64,000 nucleotides of DNA from Pelecanus crispus (GCF_030463565.1 NC_134644.1:150127967-150191966); one strand, 5' to 3'; counted from the first letter of the stretch, positions 1 through 13,700 are shown. Numbers and translations are program-made. Notes: a model not told the origin generated them from the letters alone.

Positions 1-186
1 CATAGGCTAATATTAGCCCACTACTTTAATTTTTTTAAGATACATTTTCTTAGTTGCAGAAGCTTATTATGGCAACAAAACCAATGTGCAGGGAAGAAAA
101 GTATTGGAAGAAAAGTCAGAATTTTACTGCAAACACAGGCTCTTTTTTTTTTTTTTTCTCTCTCTCTCACCCCCCCACTTCTGTAG
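1..186 (+). other. MTDH: MTDH intron (3' part)
   Basis: This is the 3' end of an MTDH intron. Bases about 141-180 form a long pyrimidine tract (a T run, then CT repeats, then a C run) and an AG at 185-186 closes it, a textbook splice acceptor. No other feature is visible. Confidence 0.8.
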
Positions 187-306
187 GACACTGAAGAACT
201 GGATAGAGAAGCTGGAGAGGAATTTCAGGAGGATACCTCAAAAGTTCAACCACAGCAGGAAATAGCTTTTTCTCTGAAGACCATAAGTACTAGTGAACCA
301 GCTAAG
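187..306 (+). CDS. MTDH: MTDH coding exon (third from last)
   Basis: This exon codes 40 residues of metadherin (LYRIC/AEG-1), a lysine-rich protein anchored in ER and nuclear membranes that acts in NF-kB signalling and RNA-binding complexes. The frame opens DTEELDREAGEEF and ends KTISTSEPAK, matching my memory of the C-terminal third of vertebrate MTDH. It is bordered by a pyrimidine tract plus AG upstream and AAG|gtaggg downstream; the length of 120 nt keeps phase 0. The exon continues in phase to 4277. Compared with the human protein as I remember it, a few residues after the SDPA-type motif are missing at the junction, so either the bird protein is shorter here or an alternative splice border exists. 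Identification is firm because three consecutive exons fit. Confidence 0.92.
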
Positions 307-3300
307 GTAGGGATACAAAATTGGGTTTATGTTACAATTTCTGAACTGGAAGTGCTCAAAGTCCATTAAAACATTAATTTGTGTAGGTAAGGTTACAGAA
401 ACAATACTGTTTCAGGCTATATGTTTATGAATGTAAAGGTGATTCGGAGGTTGAAGTTTAAATACAGTTCAGTTACGAGTTTTAAAAAGGATGTCTGCTC
501 TGAAAAGCAGTGTCTTCTAAATCAGTAGTCACTTTCATGACTGTCAAGTTATTTTCTTGTTTGAATATTCAAGCAATAGTTTCAAACTTTAAAATCTGGA
601 AACCTAAGAACATAATAGATCTGAGTGCAAGTCTAATAGCATATTTTACTGTTTCATTGCAACAGAATGAAGTGTTGCATTATATTCTGACTTTAATGCA
701 GTCTAAATTTGATTTTTATGGCTGTGGTAAGCTTAATGTTAATGACTGAATAAGAAAAGTTTTTATTTAAACCAATTCACAAACTGACTGTTTGCTTCAG
801 CTCATAGTTGAAGCAAATATTCTACAGAATACAAGTTCTCTTTAATCTTTCTCCAGCTGGCAGCTTTTTCAGATACTGTTATCCTAGCATCACATTGTAG
901 GAAGATGTAAAGTATTTAATATTTCTAGTGGTATTGGTTTTGTGTTCCATAAAGAGTGAACAATACCAGTGAGACAGCAGTCTGGTACCACAGAATGTCT
1001 GACAGAATATTGAGTTTTACTTTTTAATTGCTAAGCATTTTATAAAGACAACAAGGCCTTAAGATTCAAATAAGAATATTAGAATGGAATCTTTTATGAG
1101 AGCCTGCAGGTCACCAAAGTACAGAAGGTGTTTGCAGAGAACATTTGCCTTGAAAAGCACATTCAGATATACTTTTAGCTTATTCTAAATACCCTACATT
1201 GAAGTAGAGCTTTTACTATAATTATTTAGTTTAGGTTCAGTTCAGCCTTTATTCAAGGTTAGCAACATCTACCTATTCTGACTAGTGCATAGTTATTTTT
1301 TGTGGGTTTTTTGGAGCTGTATGTGAAAAAGGACATCTGCCTATGTGTCCAGGTGGCTTTATTCCTGGCAATGTGTGTGTTTTTTAAAAAACTTAAAAGC
1401 AAATACACTGGTTTTTGTTGGAGTCCATAGTTGAAAATGTGTAGACAGAAAACCTGTATTTGGATTGTGACATCAAGGTGGGGTTTTTTGATGTCTAGAA
1501 AGAGGTGTACTGGTGCATCCCAAAAGGCTAGCTTCTGTTGTTTAGAAATCAAAATTCATTTGAGAAATACTTTTCAGCTACAGGTAATGATTCTTTTGAT
1601 CTGCAGTTAGATATTATATTTTTTCTCACAAGGTGTCATCAACACTGCCAAAATATCAGCCCAGTTTCAATAGATTTTGCTCAATTTTTTTGGTGTTTAA
1701 AACCATACCCAACTTCCTAGGTGATTTGATGGCATCAAATCTGATGTAGACCTACACTGTGCACTATTTTTTGGGGGCTTGAGTGCTCCTGTTACTCTTG
1801 AGTCTTAAATTGAATTTGTTCATACATGGGCTATGTATAGCTGTGTTAGTGGCGATTTTGTGAAACAAGACATAGCCTGTATTAAACTTGGTGTGGGGCA
1901 AAGGACAAACAACACTATTACTAACAACATTCTCTGGAAGTTAGTTGTACTTGATAAAGGACACTATGAATTGTTGAGTCTGATGATACAGATGGTCTAT
2001 CAGTCTTTATCAAGTCTCCTTGCCATCAGGTTGGCTTCATTGTAATTTCACACATGCAAAGATGCCTTCTGATGTTGTTTGACTTGGCTGTTCCAAAAAG
2101 TTTTAGAAAGAGTCTGTGACTGATGTGTGAAATGGATGACTTCAGTTTCCAAGGTAGGTAGCCTAGACTTGAGCAAATGCTCCAAAACATGAGAACCAAA
2201 TATGAGGAAAAATAAACTGAGTACAAGTAAGTTATTATCCAGAATATCCTCATAGAGACCAGAAACAGCTGAATGTTGAACACTTCTGGTTTTTATCTGG
2301 TAATATTTTTCCCATATTATACAATGGGCTGCATGGAAGCGTTTTGGCATTTTATCAGCAGGCACAGGTTTTAAATTAAGAGATATCTTTGGAAATCCTT
2401 CATTTGTAACAGTTTCACAAGTCACTACTTCATTAATATATTGCAGAATTATGCATATAACCATTTATATTATCTAAGAGGCTTTATTCACTGCTTCAGG
2501 TTTCCTTTCTGAACTGATTTGTTAAGACAGAATATCCTAGCAGAGTAGTATCCAGTTCTTAATGTTTTGTATTGCTATCCGCTTCCCCTCATCCAAAATT
2601 CAGACAGAAGTATGGTATTTGGAAAAATGTCCAGATAATGCTGTATGTATCTGTATTGCTACATTTGCAGTAAAACTGCATGTTTTAACATTCAAGCTGC
2701 AACATGTTTGTTAGTCAGCCTGAGACAGCTGTATGCCATTTAAATCTTAATTGAGTTGCTTTACCTGCAGGTGGAGAGAGACTCTGTCCTAACAAAACTA
2801 TGATGCCAGTGACGTGAATCAATTACCTTGCACAACTAGGAGCTTTAAGTCCTCCTTCTGTTTTGGAGGCCACATCCATTTTGTTAGAGTTCACATATTT
2901 ATGTAGCTGATGATTGCTAACCATTAGACAGCATTAGAATTGGCTAAGCTTGGAAATCCTGTAGGATGGGAGTTAATTTTATCAGCATGGTTGACAGTAA
3001 AAAAAAAAAAAAAGTCAAGATTACCATATTTTCGGTAGATTGAGAGAAATACTGCAATTACAGTTATTAAAAAACTTGTTTCGGCTGATGTGTAAAGGCA
3101 CAGCAAACTCCTCTATTCAGAAAGGATCAGAGAACTGCTACCCTCTAAATTAATGGGTTGGGGTTTTTTTTAATTAAAGCTGTTTAACTTCTTGCTCAGT
3201 ACGATATGATTAAAAAGAAAAGTAAACAAGTGTATCTTTTTGCTCTTTTGTATGCTCTGACTAAATTTTTGAGATGCTTACATTACAGTGAGGGAAACAG

Positions 3301-4276
3301 TACAAACTGATGACTGTAATGTAGGATCTGTGTACCTCCACGTCAAGGGCTGGATGTAGACTTCATTGTTTTGTTGTGATAGTTCCAGGTCCTGGCTATT
3401 GTGGTGCAATTCCAGCCATGACTTCTTAAATGATAAACCCCAAACTTCAGATGTTATTGTCTGAGGCACTGTTTTCTAATACAGTCTTATGTGAAGCCTT
3501 TTGTCAGTAGGTCACCTGCTGTGGAATCATATGGTTTTTAAGTTCTGACTTTTCTTTTGGAATATCAAATTGTTTTTTGCATTTTGACTTCTATTTTACT
3601 GTACTTTAATTCCAGTAAGTGCTACACAGTAAGCTACAGTTACATCTTGTCTTTGTAGTGGTAACCTTTAATGGTTAGTGGTAACCGTATAATTGGAAAA
3701 TCCTAGGAGTATCTTTTACTTGGCAGTTATTCCTACAGTAGTTTCCACTGAAATAGTTTGACTGCTCTCGCAAGTATCTGTTATTCTAATATAAGCATAC
3801 AGAGTGTTTTGAGCAGTTGATAGGTAGGACTGCAAATGCTTTTTAAATATTGTAAAAGTTTGGTTTATTTGGGGGTTTGAGTTGTGTATGTGGACCTATA
3901 TGGCTTACCTGTTTGCCTTACAACCAAATGCATACATGTCACTGTCTTGCATCTCTTCTGAATATATATTCTAGAATCTTTTTAGGATCTTAGTGATTTT
4001 TAGATTGTTCTCCCTTTCTTTTCATGTCACGTATTTTAATAAGAATTCGTATCGTTTATCTTTGCTTGTCTGCAACTACAAGTTTTGGCACTAGGTGGCA
4101 GTCATAGTCTTGCGGCCTTGATTTAAAATTTTGAAGGCTTTTAATATTGGCTTAATTTTTCAATGCAATCTCTCCAGCAGCTGCTAAGTATACTGCCAAA
4201 ATAACACCATATAAGAGTGTTTTACTGTTGTGTGACTTAGTAAGCTTTTGGAAACTTTTTTCTGTTTTTCAAATAG
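307..4276 (+). other. MTDH: MTDH intron
   Basis: This is a 3970-bp AT-rich intron with gtaggg at the donor and a T-rich tract ending aaatag at the acceptor. Short open frames here have no recognisable homology. An A13-14 run lies near 3000. I saw no exon or recent mobile element. Confidence 0.85.
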
Positions 4277-4433
4277 CCCGAGGAGGCTTCTTCGCTTGCT
4301 GTTTCTACTGAGCCATCTGTAATTGTATCAGAGAGCGATTCTGACAAGATCGCTTCCCAAGTGCCACAGATGCTGCAAGAGACAGATGTTTCTAGTCCCA
4401 ATATTAAGCAAAACAGTGTGCCTCCTCCACAGA
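4277..4433 (+). CDS. MTDH: MTDH coding exon (penultimate)
   Basis: The exon codes 52 residues plus the first base of a split codon. It begins PEEASSLAVSTEPSV and includes SESDSDK, QVPQMLQETD and KQNSVPPPQ, the Ser-rich stretch just before the basic tail of metadherin. Borders are aaatag|CCC and CAGA|gtaagt, a consensus donor. The split codon A + CA gives Thr across the next junction. This segment is predicted disordered and Ser/Pro-rich; no catalytic motif is expected. The frame is closed in the other two readings, which supports real coding. Confidence 0.93.
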
Positions 4434-6048
4434 GTAAGTATCTCTCAGTACAATTTGTTCATCTGAATTCAGGGTGTACTTTTTTCCACAGAGTGCATAT
4501 AGTCAGAATGCTTTGCCCGAGGTTTGGGTTTAGAGTGCGATATCAGGTGCTTATGTATTTCATTTGTATATCTTGCCATATTTTAGCTTTCGTTGAAGTG
4601 CTTTGACAAATGTGCTTTAACTGTGAGGAGAAACTGGCTTCATATGCTTGAATGACTGAAAATGTCTGTTGGCCTTGTCCAGTCCTTAACAGACATTTGG
4701 ACATACTCTTCACCCTCAGGACTGGAGCTCCATGCTGTGACTAAGTAGTTCTGCCAACACTGTTTCAAAGGTCTGCTTGTGAGCCTTCAGTGGAACAGAT
4801 GGGTACTAACATAGCAGTTGACAGGATGTTTAGCTACCAGAAATTCGGAAAAAAAAATACAAGCAGTTCAATTTTCAACCTACTGGGGTTTTTCTGACTT
4901 CTCAACTTAGCTCATTAATGTCTTTTGCCATATCCTTCCATGAAATGTAGTAATCGTGGAGGAAAACAGTTGCTGATATAGGAGTAGAAAGGTATTGGGT
5001 GATGCACTTATTTCTTTTGTAGCCTAACAGCCCATATATCAGGCTGAACTACTGCAGGTATCCTGCTTTTTAAAAATATGCTGTGCCCAGAGATGTCAAA
5101 CATATCCTTTGTTGTACTCAGCAAAAGCGCTTGTACTGAAGTACTTGCCCAGTAAGAAAGAAAAATTAGAAGGGAAGTCAGGATGTGAAAGGCATTGCTT
5201 TAAAAGAGAATTTGTTTGAATTAGGCTTTTTAATGAGACTAATAAATACTGCATTTCGTAAGATGTTCCTGGCTAAGTGTTGAACTACTAAACCGGTTTT
5301 TCATGACTGCAGAAGAAACTAGATGATTTCATAATACTAGTCTCATTCAACTGCACTAATTGGCTTCTTGGTTTTGAATATATTAAACAGAGTCTTTCAA
5401 GTCAATGTGTCAACTTAAAACTTTTTGTTCTGGTTCTAAAATATGAAGGCTTTTGTGACTGATTCACACCTCAGCAACTGAAAGAACATCTCTTATGTTC
5501 AGCATATAAAATAGCTTACCTGATTAACCACTTTTAGCAGCCAGCATGTTTTAAGGCAATCTGTTTTAATAAAATAACATAGTGCTTCTTTATTTGATTA
5601 TGAATTCTATGTAACCACATCTTTACATAGTTCATTATTTTTAAAAATACTCTTCTGACACATCACTTATATTTAGTGGTTAAAAACAGTGTAATTGATA
5701 AAAATGAACAATTAATGTCAGTTGTATACAAGTACATTATTTCCAGTTAGCCAAGTAATAGTAATGACCCTACTGTAAATAATACATTTACAAAATTAAT
5801 TACCTTCATTGTGTATCACTCTTTGTAGTGTAAAAAAGTAGGTTCAAATCAGCAAATGTTGATTTAGATGCACTTCAAATTAGATGATTTGGGAGAAGCA
5901 GGTAAATATAACTCTTCTTCAAAAATCATGCTAGTTGATTTGTTCTGAATTACTTCATAATAATATGGGGTGTACTATCCAGGATTTTAAAAGTCAATTC
6001 TGTGTAAACTTTCTCAGTCCTAACACTGTAGTTATGTTTTGTTTTTAG
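4434..6048 (+). other. MTDH: MTDH last intron
   Basis: This is a 1615-bp AT-rich intron with a gtaagt donor and a gtttttag acceptor. I see no further exon or recognised repeat in it. Confidence 0.85.
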
Positions 6049-6119
6049 CAAAGTCTGAAGAAAGCTGGGAATCCCCCAAACAAGTTAAAAAGAAGAAAAA
6101 AGCAAGAAGGGAAACGTGA
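6049..6119 (+). CDS. MTDH: MTDH terminal coding exon
   Basis: The last exon completes the split Thr codon and codes KSEESWESPKQVKKKKKARR-ET followed by TGA at 6117-6119. The very basic run near the C terminus is the most C-terminal nuclear localisation signal described for metadherin and is nearly identical to the human C terminus as I recall it. With the two upstream exons the window holds the last 115 residues of a protein of about 580. The terminal exon continues into a long 3' UTR. Identification is firm. Confidence 0.95.
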
Positions 6120-6716
6120 ACTTCCTGAGATGGACATGTGTTGCTGAATACTGTCATGAAGATTATGCTGTTTATGCAATAATTTGTGAACATGTACAGA
6201 ATTTTATATAAATTTCAAACGATTTTTAAAAACAGAACTGCTGTGAACACAAACATCTTTAAAAAGGAATCAAAGGAAAGTAACTTTACAATATAGCAAA
6301 CAGAACATGCTACATCTGAAAGACATTCTGAAGAGTCTGTTTTTCCAACTTCTGGAGAGAGATCTTAATTAAACTGGTTTTACAACACAGTGCCCTGTTT
6401 ACAACAGATTATACTCTCATCTACAGCTGCGGATAAAAGATTAATTTCAAGGAAGGGGTTTCTGTAAAAACAATTGTCTGTACAATAGTGGGTGTTTCTT
6501 GCCTCTCTTAGGAGTGATGCATTAGAAGCACAGAATGTCAAACATTTGAATTTGTTTCATGCCTAAATCAAAGTGCTTTGATTAAATACATAATCTGCCA
6601 TATCTTTACAGGAAGTTAGTTAGCAAGTCTGCTAGCTATTACAGGAGTCACAAGTGCAAATCATTAACCATTTGTACAGTCAGACCTTCATGGTTTATTA
6701 TATATGAAGTTAACAC

Positions 6717-6722
6717 AATAAA
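6717..6722 (+). promoter_or_regulatory. MTDH: Candidate poly(A) signal, proximal, MTDH
   Basis: AATAAA lies about 600 bases after the stop codon, followed by a G/T-rich stretch. It is a plausible proximal cleavage signal. Confidence 0.45.
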
Positions 6723-6992
6723 ACTGCTTTGGGTTAAAAGTTTGAGAATGTGATTTGAAACTTGAGTATGGTTCATGAAGTTATTTTTGATAATGTCTAT
6801 TACCTTACTTGAATTGTTGAAGATAACTATATTTTTAAGAATGCAGTAATGTGCATAAAATTGGTTTTCTCCTTCATTCCCTAAAGTTCTTGGTAGATTC
6901 AGACTCCCATCTAAAACTGTATCCTTTCAACTTTTAAATTTATGGAATGAATTTAAATCAATTGTTCCCTTCCCTTAACACTTTTTAACTGG

Positions 6993-7032
6993 CCATACCC
7001 AATTCTGTTCTGCCATACCCAATTCTGTTCTG
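6993..7032 (+). repeat. 20-bp tandem duplication in MTDH 3' UTR
   Basis: The 20-base unit ccatacccaattctgttctg occurs twice head to tail with no mismatch, consistent with a recent replication-slippage duplication. Confidence 0.95.
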
Positions 7033-7284
7033 TTTTCTATTACTGAGACTTGGAAGAAAGAAAAGCGAACTCTTTTCACTCACAAATTATTTGGGATTTC
7101 AATGATCTGTTGGAGAACTGGAGTGGCTTCAGACAGCTTTAATTGACATTGTCAAGACCAGTTATCAGGAACACATTTTTTTACTGCCTTAACCTGTAGT
7201 ATGTAGAAAGTGTCTAGACTTCTGGACAGGAGTTAGTGTTTTTATATAAAAAAATAAAAATTCATGCAAGTATAGCAGTTGTAA

Positions 7285-7290
7285 AATAAA
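7285..7290 (+). promoter_or_regulatory. MTDH: Candidate poly(A) signal, middle, MTDH
   Basis: AATAAA lies about 1.17 kb after the stop, with another at 7253-7258 in an A-rich run. Use cannot be decided from sequence. Confidence 0.35.
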
Positions 7291-7625
7291 GACCATTTCC
7301 CGCTTGAAACTGTTAATTAAAATGGTGTTTAAGATGTGTTGTCATTTTCAGGCACTCTGTAATTACATGGTATCAAACTGGCAGATGTGTTTGTGTCTGT
7401 AAGGTGCATGCTCAGCCATGTACACTGTAAATAGCCTTTACAAAAAATTGATTGATAAGGATGGTAATTAATATCACCTCGTAAATTCAGTTTAAGAAGA
7501 GCCAAGACTTTTTTTTTAAAAAAGTGATTGACTTCTGGTTTTGTGGCACAAACAGAATTGTTAACAGCTGTAACAATGGTACTGATCAACAATCTTGTAC
7601 TCTTACTGTACTTGACTGCAGTTCT

Positions 7626-7707
7626 AATAAATGGATACTAACTTGCACAGGTATTAACCCTGTATATCAGGAACATGTGACACTCTAAATTGATTTGTTA
7701 AAATAAA
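7626..7707 (+). promoter_or_regulatory. MTDH: Candidate distal poly(A) signal pair, MTDH
   Basis: Two AATAAA hexamers (7626-7631 and 7702-7707) lie about 1.5-1.6 kb after the stop. They are the last cluster before sequence without UTR-like cues. Confidence 0.4.
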
Positions 7708-7735
7708 TTGAGCATATTGACAGTATTGATTTATT

Positions 7736-10700
7736 TACTGGGAGGGAGTAATGCCTGAGACAGATACCTGTCAAGATTCATGTAAAATCAATTTAGAACT
7801 GAAGTACAGCTTTTCAAGGTATATCTTAAGGCAAACAGGAAAATAGGATATTACACAATCATGCAGAGTCATTTGCATGTAAATAATATTTTCATTTTAC
7901 TTGTCTTCATAGTAAAGGTTAAAAAGAATACCCTTTGAATTTAGGTTTATAATGTATATCCAAAATGTCTGTTTCCAATCTGTATGTTGTGCTACAAGCC
8001 TCTTTTGTAGAAAATATGAAGATTTTATGTAATGAGAGAGACTGCGCCCAAGGGCTGTCACTGAATATTTTTTTTTCCTCTTGAAGATAAAATTGGTAAT
8101 ATTTCTGGGTTAGTAAGCTCTAGCTCTTGAATAGCTTGTCATTCTGGAAAAAAGAAACAAACTAGCTAACAACATAGGAACCCTGCTAATTAACTGTTAC
8201 TACTAAGCAGGATCATATAAATACATAGCCTTCCTTTCAAAATGTTGTTACCTATTTAGCAGCACCTCTTAACTGTTTTCTTAATGTGCAGTTTCAACGT
8301 CTTAGAAAGCAAAACTTGCTTTATTTGACATTCATTAAAGAGGTAGTAACTGTATAGCATATTGTCTATAAATAGAAACTTGGTTATCTATGTACTGTCA
8401 TGTTTCTATGACTCAAGCAGTGGTTAGTCTTAGTGATACACTGAATCCAGACTTTGGTACTTGGATAGAAAGAGAAAACGCCATTTAAAGAAACATAATC
8501 TTTTTTTTCTTTTTTTTTTTTCTGTTGTTGAATGCATGGAATGGTTTCATAAATCCAATATGTTGGGTTTTTCTAAATACTCTGGAATTATTTGTATGCG
8601 TAATTTAAACTTGTGATGATGTGTAATTGGATAGTCATGGCATATTTTTATTTCTTTTGTGGGGAGGGAAAGGTGTACAGAATTCATACGTGCTTGTTAC
8701 GAAGGTAAAAACTGCATTGGTTTGGAGGGGGGTGAAAACTGTATTTCTGAAGCCCTTTTAGAAGTCTAAAGAAAAAAGTGCAAGAGAAAAGCACTACTTT
8801 AATATTTACTAAGGAAGAATGTACATATTAAAAACATTTCAAACTTTATAGAAATACTTCTAGTACTGTTGTGTTGTAATTGAATTCTATCTCATTGGAA
8901 ACTGCCTTATTAATAGTTCCTGGCCATGGGATTGTCCTGTGAATAAGGCTTTTGAAAAGTGCAGGCATTAGAATGCATGGTTTAAGCAGCCTTTCAGCTA
9001 TTATTAATCATAGTTGTTTTGCCTTTAAATGACTCCAGTTGGTTGCCAGTCAAGATTTCAGTTGTTAGAAATCTCTTACAGCCAGTTGTACCTGGAGTCT
9101 CCTTCTGGTGACCACTGAGTACCAATGAAGTTTCAATTTCCAGGCCAGTACTGAAAGATTCCTTTGTTCTGCTGTAAATGGAAGAAAGAAAAAACTAATA
9201 AGTGGAATTACTTCTTAAAAGATACTGCTAAAATTATTTTACTGTTAAAGTTCCAAATGAATTGCTTCAGTTAAGAACTAAGAGCACTAGCTGAGTCAAT
9301 TTGGGTGGGGGGAAAGACCAGGAAGGGCTGTGTGGCCAATAGTTCTTAACCTGAAAGTAACGCAGTGTCACCATGGATTTTTATTCCCTGCAGGACTACC
9401 AGAACTGCTATTAGTTGGGATGGATGTTGGGAATGAAGTGGGAGAACTTGTTTTTTTTGTCAGATTTTTGTCAGATGGTGTGGGGGGGCAGAATTCGTGT
9501 TTCCTGTAGTCTATAGCGTGTTGCTATTCATGGTTCACAGACGTTCCTATTGAAACTTGGTTGAATTGCTAAAATTGTCTAGTCTCCATATTGGGTCCTT
9601 TCAGTTTATGAAACTGTTGAACTTATGTTCTTTTAAATTATCTGGTTAGTTGTACCAAGCTGAAGGTTTCTGGTTCACTGAAAATCAGTTACTTTACTGA
9701 AACTATGATGTCTTTAATTTGGTGAATTCTGGAAAGGAAAATTGCATTTAAAACTCTTAGCATGAAACTACTGGTTTCGGGGTTTCATACAATGCTCTTA
9801 AAAAAAAAAAAAACAACATACTTAGGAACATCTGCAGCTCAAAGCAAGTACATTTTCTATCCTAATTGTAGCAATCAAGTGACCTCTTAACTTGGCTCAG
9901 TATTTTTAATTCAGTCCATGGCAGAGGGTAAGTCATGGACCACTCAAAACCGGATCACCACAATGAACTTGTAAAATTGACTAGTTCAAGATGTTTCCCT
10001 GTTTTCTCAGGGATAGCAAGTCTTTTACACACAATGTTTCCACTTAGTTGTTCAATAGGCTCTGACTTGGAGTTAAGTGATTCCTTATTTCAAATATCTG
10101 ATGAAGTATAAACCAAATACTTCGTTACTGAGAGCTTTGTTTTCAGAGGCCATTCTGACTAAGGCCGCCACAGCTTGTTTTTGATGACTATACTATTTCC
10201 TTACCATCCTTATCTATGTAGCTAATGAGCAAAGTTGTGCCTTGAGCCACGTCTGCAAGTGAAGCTCTGGATGGGAGATGACTCCTCTCTGATGTGGTGC
10301 TGTAACTTGGACTCACTCTCTCTTGGACAGCCAGGCTTTCATGTGTCTTTTCAAGAGGCATGCAGGGCTGGAGATGAGTGTCTTTCTGAGCCTTAGCCAG
10401 TTAGCTAAAGGAATAGGAGCTGTATCAGCTGATGGTCCCTCCGCTGTTGAGGGGCTGAGTGGCTGGGTGTGTATCCGAGGAGATGTACAAGCTTTGCTTC
10501 CACTCTCAGAAGTCTCCAAAGGCATTGTGAAAGATGGGTAACCTTGCATTTTCACCCATACACGTAGGCAGCTACTGTGTGTGGAAAATACCTGCAGCCA
10601 TGTCTGAAACTACTACAGAAAGTTTTCACAAGAAGTTGCTGTTGTTGGAAGTTCAGATCTGACCCAAATCCAGTCCTTACATGACCAGAGTGCAATCATA

Positions 10701-13700
10701 TGTGAAATCAATTTGATGGCCCCTTCTGGTTTATGATCTGGTTACTAAAAATAAGGCAACATCTTTCTGAAGGGGAAAGAGCCTATCCTGAAGCTGTCAT
10801 TACAATTTATGAAGAGCTACAGGCTGGGAATCTAGATTGGCTGCAAGAGTTAAATCACCCTGATTTAAAGTTATTTATAGCTCAAATTAATTAATTTTCC
10901 ACTTGTAGTTAGTTAGCTAGTTTGCTAATAAGCAGCTATGTTGAATTTCCTATTTGTATATACTGTGGTTAATCATTTCTTTAAACTTTTCTTCATTGCC
11001 TTGAAAACCAAAAGAATTGCCTTACTCAAGGCTGAGAAGAGCTCAGGCTGTTCAGTTCGCTCTCCCATCCTCTGAGGCCCCTCACTTTTTTTTTTTTTCC
11101 ATTTGATTTGCATGCACAAACTCCTGAAAGGCTCCCAAATGCATTTGTGCCAATGTTAACTGCTATTGCTTTGTGCTTGCCTGGGAAAAGAAGGGCTGCT
11201 TGAAATAGGTGATACTCCATGTTTCCACAGTAATCCATGCCTTGAGAGCGGCGGTATTTCAGGGATCTAGCACAGGGTGAAACTTGTTTTTTTCATTCTT
11301 GGTTCATCCTTTAGTTCCTCATCTTGCTTACTCAAAACTGAAAGGTAAGCTATGATGACTGGTGAGGTAATCTCTTCCTGACTAAGCTGGAAGTATCCCA
11401 ACATCAAAATGTAATTAGCAAAACAATTCCCCCGAAAAAAAGCCTCCTAAGATTACTTTGTGGAGCTCTCTCCCAGAAGAGTTAGAAGACCATAAGTGTT
11501 CCTCATAGAGACACCTGTTTTGCCAGGTAACCCTGTGATGAGTCCTCGGTGCCCAGTGAGTTTGGAGCTGCGTGTTGTGCCTTAACCAAGGGACTGTGAA
11601 ATCTCTAGAAGATATCTCAGACTAAACATAAAAAATGGATTTAGATTTGAATTGAGATTGTTTTTTTAAATAAAAAAAAGCTATACTTACACTAGCCAGT
11701 TATGCTTCCATATTGTTTGAATGCAGTAAAATTACGAACAGAAAACACACACTACTATAAAATTCCACACGACCACTACCTGGCTTTCCATATGTGTTTG
11801 GATTTTTCTATGGTATGCATAAAACATGTCTCAATAGTTGTATTTTCTGTCAGTCAAATCCTGCATGGACTTTTCAAGGTGGTTTTTTCCAGATGTTTGC
11901 TTGAGAGTTTGGGAGGTCCATGTGTTCTTCGAAGGCTGTACTGCTTTAGACTAGTGCAGTGTTGTTGTCCTTTTCCTAACTACCAAGAGAGTTTAGATGC
12001 TTCTGAATTACAGAAGAATGTAATCCATCAGTATTTACTTCTCTAATAGTGGGTGGGGGAACAAAAAACAAAACCAAAAAAACCCCCAAACTATAAATTC
12101 AGTGAAACAAAAGCTGTAGTCTTGGCCCAACTGAGTTTTGCCAGGGACAATTTAGGACTGGGCAGCTACCTCAGGTGCCTATTTCAAGTGACCTGTCTGT
12201 TACAAGTAACCCTGCCGTGCTAGCATCGTCTTTCATTTGACTCCTGAACCATTTTGTTCCAGTTTTGTGTCTTAGTTACGCTGGCCTTTATCTTGGCTGG
12301 AAAGCTAGAGTCTTTCAAGTTCTTTGAAACTTTTCCACATAAATTTCTTTCTCTACGCTTGCCAGCACGGTCTGAGTAGCCATTTCAAGAAGAACCAAAT
12401 CGGAGATTGTACGGTGACTCTGTGTGCTCTTGCAGGCCAACTGGCCAACACCCTGCAGCAGCAGTGCCAGTTCACCCACACCTACCCTGTCTGACTCGCC
12501 TCCAGAAGGTGCAAGTGTAGCTGTTAAGCAAGGCTAAGGCAGTGGTGAGGTACGTGAGAGGTAGTCTTACTCCACTGGCTCTCCAGTATTTCTGCTGTAA
12601 GTCAAGTCTGTGGCCCGTGTAGAATAGTGTTAATATTGGTGTTATTTTAAGTGTGCGAGTTTCATAGCTGACTTGAACATGGGGGGTGTTTCCCCTTCAT
12701 AGATATCTTTCATTTTCTTTCTGTCACTGTCATGCCTGGCTGATTATTTTTAAAATTTTTAAAAATCTTAAATACAGTTATGATTTTAAAAAATTTTCTT
12801 TTTTGCTTGAATTCTTTTCTGCAGTTTCCAGGGACAGAGGCTCAAAGAGCTGTCTGCTCTGAACTATTGTGATGATTTAATTAAAAAAAAAAAAAGGGGG
12901 GGGGGGGAACGGACGGACAACCTGTCTTTTTAATAAAGAAAAATAATGTTACTCAGATTTGACCTAGGGATTAAACACTTTTGAACAGTAGTAGTAGTAA
13001 AATGTATTTAAGTGCTTTTCTGGAGTGGGCTCAGGATGCTCAGCACTTGGTAGAACTGAGCTGGAAAATCAATACTTGTGCTATTTTATATTCATATACT
13101 CCAGAGATGCAGTTCAAAGTCATCCAAGTCATGCAGCCTGCTGTTAACTGTGGAACTTCTTTACAATGTTTTAGGAGTGTGCCTTTTACTGTGAGTCCTT
13201 AGTAGGCATGCAGAACAACAAGATTTAGTGATTGTTTTTGTAATGATTAAAACACTTTAGCTTGTACTGCTTCGAATATAAAAAATACTTTGTATACTGT
13301 GACAGAGATGCATAATTGAAGGGTTTCAAAGCCTGGCATGTTGGTGACTGAGAGAGGCAGGTTTTACACACCCAAGGATTGCCGTGTGTTTTGGATATCT
13401 GCAGTCACATCATGCAAATGCTAGGCTATGGGAAACTTGGTCCGAAGTCATGTGTATTACATCAGAAAATAGCTTTTTGCCTGTTCACTTCCAGGTGGAA
13501 CATCTGTTGTGCAGCACAAGGTCAACATGTGGAAGCAAGATCACAAGAGCTTCACTTTGCATTAATAATTCCATCACTAAAAGTCTTGAATTTCTGCTAG
13601 TATGCCACTGGGATTCATTGCTCTGTGCTGCCAGAGGACATTGTGCTGGAACACATTTTCTGATGTAAAGACTTAATGTAATGCTAACATCTCTTGAGAG

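Larger units (their letters stand above)
6120..7735 (+). other. MTDH: MTDH 3' untranslated region (end approximate)
   Basis: The sequence after the MTDH stop is AT-rich and has no credible coding frame. It holds AATAAA hexamers at 6717, 7253, 7285, 7626 and 7702, so the transcript could end at several places. I set the end after the last clustered hexamer; the true end needs transcript data. A 20-bp tandem duplication sits at 6993-7032. Confidence 0.6.

Noticed and set aside
10313..10555. Overlapping 80- and 72-codon frames on both strands
   Set aside because: The + frame has some protein-like look (ALLPLSEVSKGIVKDG), but there is no splice context or family I can name.
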